The notes below the pieces were generated by a model. That model was given only the letters and a program-made list of their open reading frames with translations. It ran no database searches and was not told the DNA's origin. From Deltaproteobacteria bacterium (GTDB lineage Bacteria; UBA10199; SPLOWO2-01-44-7), in assembly GCA_030688705.1 (NCBI GenBank), contig JAUYJH010000125.1:1-15549 (forward strand): a stretch of DNA of 15,549 nt, read 5' to 3'. The position numbers and the translations under genes are program-made. Below, one piece after another: positions 13,228-15,549 of this stretch (position 1 is its first letter; every line of letters begins with the position of its first letter).

Positions 13228-13764
13228 ATGTCGAAGGGTTCACCGATGAATAGGGAGTTCAAAGTGGGGGATATGGCCGTTTATCCGGCACACGGGGTAG
13301 GCCAGGTTATGAGCATCGAAAACAGGGAGATCGCGGGTTCCAAAGCCCAGTTTTACATTCTGAAGATTATGGACAGCGGCATGACCATCATGGTGCCGAC
13401 CGGCAATGTCCGCAATGTCGGCTTAAGAGAGGTGATTAACGAGGGCGAGGTCGATTCGGTTTACACCATTTTGCGTGAGAAGGGGGAATACACCATTACC
13501 GAGCAGACTTGGAACCGCCGCTATCGCGAATATATGGATAAGATCAAAACCGGTTCCATTTATGAAATTGCAGAGGTCTTACGCGATCTTTCCATGCTCC
13601 GTTTTGAAAAAGAACTCTCCTTTGGCGAAAGAAAAATGCTCGATACCGCCAGAAATCTGATTATCAAAGAATTGGCCATTGCCGAGGAAGAGGACGAAGA
13701 AGAGGTGGCCCGTGAAATTGACGGCATCTTTTCCGCAAATTCAATAAGCCCTGTCAAATCATGA
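13228..13764 (+). CDS. carD: CarD/CdnL-family RNA-polymerase-binding transcription regulator
   Basis: The 178-aa protein begins at ATG 13228, 8 bases after a strong AAGGAGGG; an upstream in-frame start lacks this. The N-terminal CarD/TRCF RNA-polymerase interaction domain is clear: FKVGDMAVYPAHGVGQVMSI, YILKIMDSGMTIMVP and NVGLREVI (about residues 10-75). The helical C-terminal DNA-binding domain follows (WNRRYREYMDKIKTGS, VLRDL, ELSFGERKMLDTARNLI). The tail is longer than usual and very acidic (EEEDEEEVAREIDGIF). CarD stabilises the open promoter complex, notably at rRNA promoters. The stop overlaps the start of ispD (ATGA), and carD-ispD-ispF-cysS is an arrangement known in deltaproteobacteria. 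Confidence 0.93.
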   Translation: MSKGSPMNREFKVGDMAVYPAHGVGQVMSIENREIAGSKAQFYILKIMDSGMTIMVPTGNVRNVGLREVINEGEVDSVYTILREKGEYTITEQTWNRRYREYMDKIKTGSIYEIAEVLRDLSMLRFEKELSFGERKMLDTARNLIIKELAIAEEEDEEEVAREIDGIFSANSISPVKS

Positions 13765-14420
13765 AGTGTGGCGCTGTTATTGTGGCCGCTGGGTGTGGAG
13801 AAAGGCTTAAAGCAGCAAAACCCAAAGCGTTTGTGATGTTGGGCACTAAGCCTCTCTTTCAATACAGTCTCGATATTTTTTTGGCACATCCCCAAATTAA
13901 CGAGGTTGTCCTGGCGGTTCCAGAAGAAGAGGTCTCTTCCTTTTCTAAAACACCCTACAAAATCGTAAAAGGGGGGGCCACGCGTCAAGAATCGGTAACC
14001 TGCGGTTTGGCCGCTCTAAGCCCCGATTGTGAAGCTGTTTTGGTACATGACGCGGCAAGGCCTTTTGTTAATGCGGCCATCCTCGACCGTCTGATTGCCT
14101 CTTTGGCTCAAAAGAAAAGTTGCATCGCCGCTTGGCCGGTTTCGGATACACTCAAAGCCTCTCAAGAGGGGGTTATCACCCATACCATTGATCGCAGTTC
14201 CCTTTGGGCCGCCCAGACCCCGCAGGCCTTTCCTGTGGCCATTCTGAAACAGGCTCTCTCAAAAGCCGCAAAAGAGAATTTTGTTGGCACAGACGAGGCA
14301 TCTTTGGTAGAGCGCTTGGGGGTTAAAGTCCATCTGGTGATCGGCGATGCCGGGAATATCAAGGTGACGACCCCCGAAGATTGGACGCTGGCCGAAGCCG
14401 TTTTGAAAAGACCTCTATGA
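13761..14420 (+). CDS. ispD: 2-C-methyl-D-erythritol 4-phosphate cytidylyltransferase
   Basis: The 219-aa enzyme of the MEP isoprenoid pathway couples CTP with methylerythritol phosphate to give CDP-ME. Visible motifs: VIVAAGCGERLKAAKPKAFV (CTP-binding G.G.R and PK), KGGATRQESV, LVHDAARPFV, SSLWAAQTPQAF, TDEASLVERLG and IKVTTPEDW. The length is slightly below E. coli IspD (236 aa) and normal for the family. It overlaps carD by 4 bases upstream and ispF by 4 bases downstream. Confidence 0.96.
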   Translation: MKCGAVIVAAGCGERLKAAKPKAFVMLGTKPLFQYSLDIFLAHPQINEVVLAVPEEEVSSFSKTPYKIVKGGATRQESVTCGLAALSPDCEAVLVHDAARPFVNAAILDRLIASLAQKKSCIAAWPVSDTLKASQEGVITHTIDRSSLWAAQTPQAFPVAILKQALSKAAKENFVGTDEASLVERLGVKVHLVIGDAGNIKVTTPEDWTLAEAVLKRPL

Positions 14421-14887
14421 GAATCGGAACCGGATACGATATGCACCGCCTGGAAGTGGGGCATCCCTTCATTTTGGGCGGGGTCAAAATCCCTTTTGAT
14501 AAAGGTTCTGTCGCCCATTCCGATGGAGACACCCTTTTACACGCGATTACAGACGCTCTGTTGGGCGCCGCGGCCTTGGGGGATATTGGGGGGCACTTTC
14601 CCGATACCGATCCGCAGAATAAAGGAAAAGAGAGCCGCTTTTTTTTGGGAGAAGTGGGGGCGTTGATTCGCAAAAAAGGTTTCAAAATTGAAAATATCGA
14701 TGCAACGATCATTTTACAGGCGCCGAAATTGGCGGAATACATTCCGGCCATGCGAAATAATATTGCGGAATGTCTGGATTTGGGCCTGGATCGCGTCAGC
14801 ATCAAGGCCAAGACCAATGAAAAACTCGATGCCATAGGCCATGGCAACGGCGTTGCCGTACACGCGGTTGTGTTGCTCTCATGCTAA
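14417..14887 (+). CDS. ispF: 2-C-methyl-D-erythritol 2,4-cyclodiphosphate synthase
   Basis: The 156-aa enzyme converts CDP-ME 2-phosphate into MEcPP in the MEP pathway; the trimer binds Zn. The metal-binding Asp and His are in GTGYDMHRL near the N-terminus and the third His in AHSDGDTLLHAITDALLGAA; GDIGGHFPDTD and KTNEKLDAIGHGNGVAVHAV also match. The start is ATG 14417, overlapping the ispD stop; the open frame reaches further upstream but the family starts at this Met. It skips IspE, as in many bacteria with an ispDF pair. Its last 7 bases overlap cysS. Confidence 0.96.
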   Translation: MRIGTGYDMHRLEVGHPFILGGVKIPFDKGSVAHSDGDTLLHAITDALLGAAALGDIGGHFPDTDPQNKGKESRFFLGEVGALIRKKGFKIENIDATIILQAPKLAEYIPAMRNNIAECLDLGLDRVSIKAKTNEKLDAIGHGNGVAVHAVVLLSC

Positions 14888-15549
14888 AAGTTTACAATTC
14901 CCTGACGCAAAAGAAGGAAAAATTTGCCCCTCTCAAAGCCAAAGAGGTGCGGATGTACGTCTGCGGGATCACCGCTTATGACGCGTGCCATTTGGGTCAC
15001 GCGCGTGCGGCGGTGGCCTTTGATATTGTCTATCGCTACCTGAAGTTTTTGGGGTTTAAAGTGACCTATGTTCGCAATTATACCGACATTGATGACAAGA
15101 TTATCAATCGGGCCAAAGAATTGAACATCCCCTGGAATGCAATCACCGAGCGCTATATCAAAGAATATCAGGAAGATATGCTGGAACTGCGCGTTTTGAC
15201 CCCTACCAAAGAGCCGCGCGCCACGGAGCATATTCCCCACATGATTCGGGCCATACAAAAATTGATTGAAAATAAAATGGCCTATGAATCCCAAGCGGGC
15301 GTTTATTATTCTGTCCGGGCGTTTAAAGATTACGGAAAATTATCCCACAAAAATATGGAGGATTTATAGTCGGGAGCCCGGATTGAAATCGATGAAACAA
15401 AAAAAGACCCGCTCGATTTTGCGTTGTGGAAAAAATCAAAACCGGGGGAGCCAGAATGGGAAAGCCCTTGGGGGAAGGGACGCCCGGGTTGGCACATCGA
15501 GTGTTCGGTCATGAGTACCGATTATTTGGGACAGCCTTTTGATATTCAC
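14881..15549 (+). CDS. cysS: Cysteinyl-tRNA synthetase, 5' part, with an in-frame TAG
   Basis: 223 codons are visible; the gene runs off the window edge. CysRS charges tRNA-Cys with cysteine. Cys28 in MYVCGITAYD is a Zn ligand, HLGHARAAVAFD (37-48) is the HIGH-type ATP motif, and NYTDIDDKIINRAKE follows. Codon 163 is TAG (15367-15369), where the family has LQAGAR or LLAGAR. Beyond it the same frame stays perfect: SGARIEIDETKKDPLDFALW, then GEPEWESPWGKGRPGWHIEC with Zn ligand Cys208, and LGQPFDIH. Without read-through, a 162-aa fragment lacking half of the active site and the KMSKS loop would result. Possible explanations are recoding, read-through, a sequencing error or a real nonsense mutation. 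No clear Shine-Dalgarno precedes ATG 14881; coupling to ispF is likely. Confidence 0.92.

Noticed and set aside
1..15549. CRISPR array, insertion sequence with transposase, prophage or plasmid origin
   Set aside because: No spaced direct-repeat array, transposase, integrase, phage gene or iteron cluster is visible.

Overview
The window looks like the chromosome of a Gram-negative bacterium of deltaproteobacterial type (Desulfobacterota, Myxococcota, Bdellovibrionota or a related uncultured lineage). The evidence is the carD-ispD-ispF-cysS order, an arsenosugar gene set, signal-peptide and membrane proteins, and moderate GC content. I cannot fix the taxon from sequence alone. Genes are very tightly packed and many overlap by 4 to 35 bases.

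Layout. Positions 1-1552 (+) hold the 3' part of an exported protein with His/Glu-rich repeats, then a secreted transglutaminase-like protein whose last ~50 residues look like the start of an unrelated domain (DUF1554-like). Positions 1506-11747 form one continuous minus-strand block, in transcription order: rlmE (FtsJ), a flippase-like membrane protein, an unknown 203-aa protein, an RND/MMPL exporter, then a compact arsenosugar operon: arsS, arsM, two glycosyltransferases (TIGR04283-like and TIGR04282-like), a mercuric-reductase-like FAD disulfide oxidoreductase and a TVP38/DedA-like membrane protein. Positions 11748-11966 are a divergent intergenic region with a series of inverted repeats and a hairpin over the Shine-Dalgarno of the next gene. 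Positions 11967-12600 (+) hold two small overlapping genes of unknown function, flanked on both sides by similar ~50-bp segments containing a GCCGATAA box. A strong terminator follows, then tRNA-Phe(GAA) on the minus strand. Positions 13228-15549 (+) are carD-ispD-ispF-cysS, which overlap one another.

How the genes work together. ArsM methylates arsenite and ArsS transfers a 5'-deoxyadenosyl group from SAM to the methylated arsenical. The two glycosyltransferase-like enzymes probably complete the arsenosugar, and the FAD enzyme and TVP38-like protein probably handle redox or membrane steps. carD encodes an RNA-polymerase-binding regulator; ispD and ispF are consecutive-pathway MEP isoprenoid enzymes; cysS encodes cysteinyl-tRNA synthetase.

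Most notable points: (1) cysS has an in-frame TAG at 15367-15369 inside an otherwise intact catalytic domain, and none of the 17 other gene ends in the window uses TAG; (2) the 5' leader of the small-gene pair at 11967 looks like a cis-regulatory RNA with a sequestered ribosome binding site; (3) several palindromic repeats have entered gene starts in the minus-strand block, two of them adding codons to the arsM and glycosyltransferase proteins; (4) the transglutaminase carries a DUF1554-like tail cut off at the junction with the arsenic operon.
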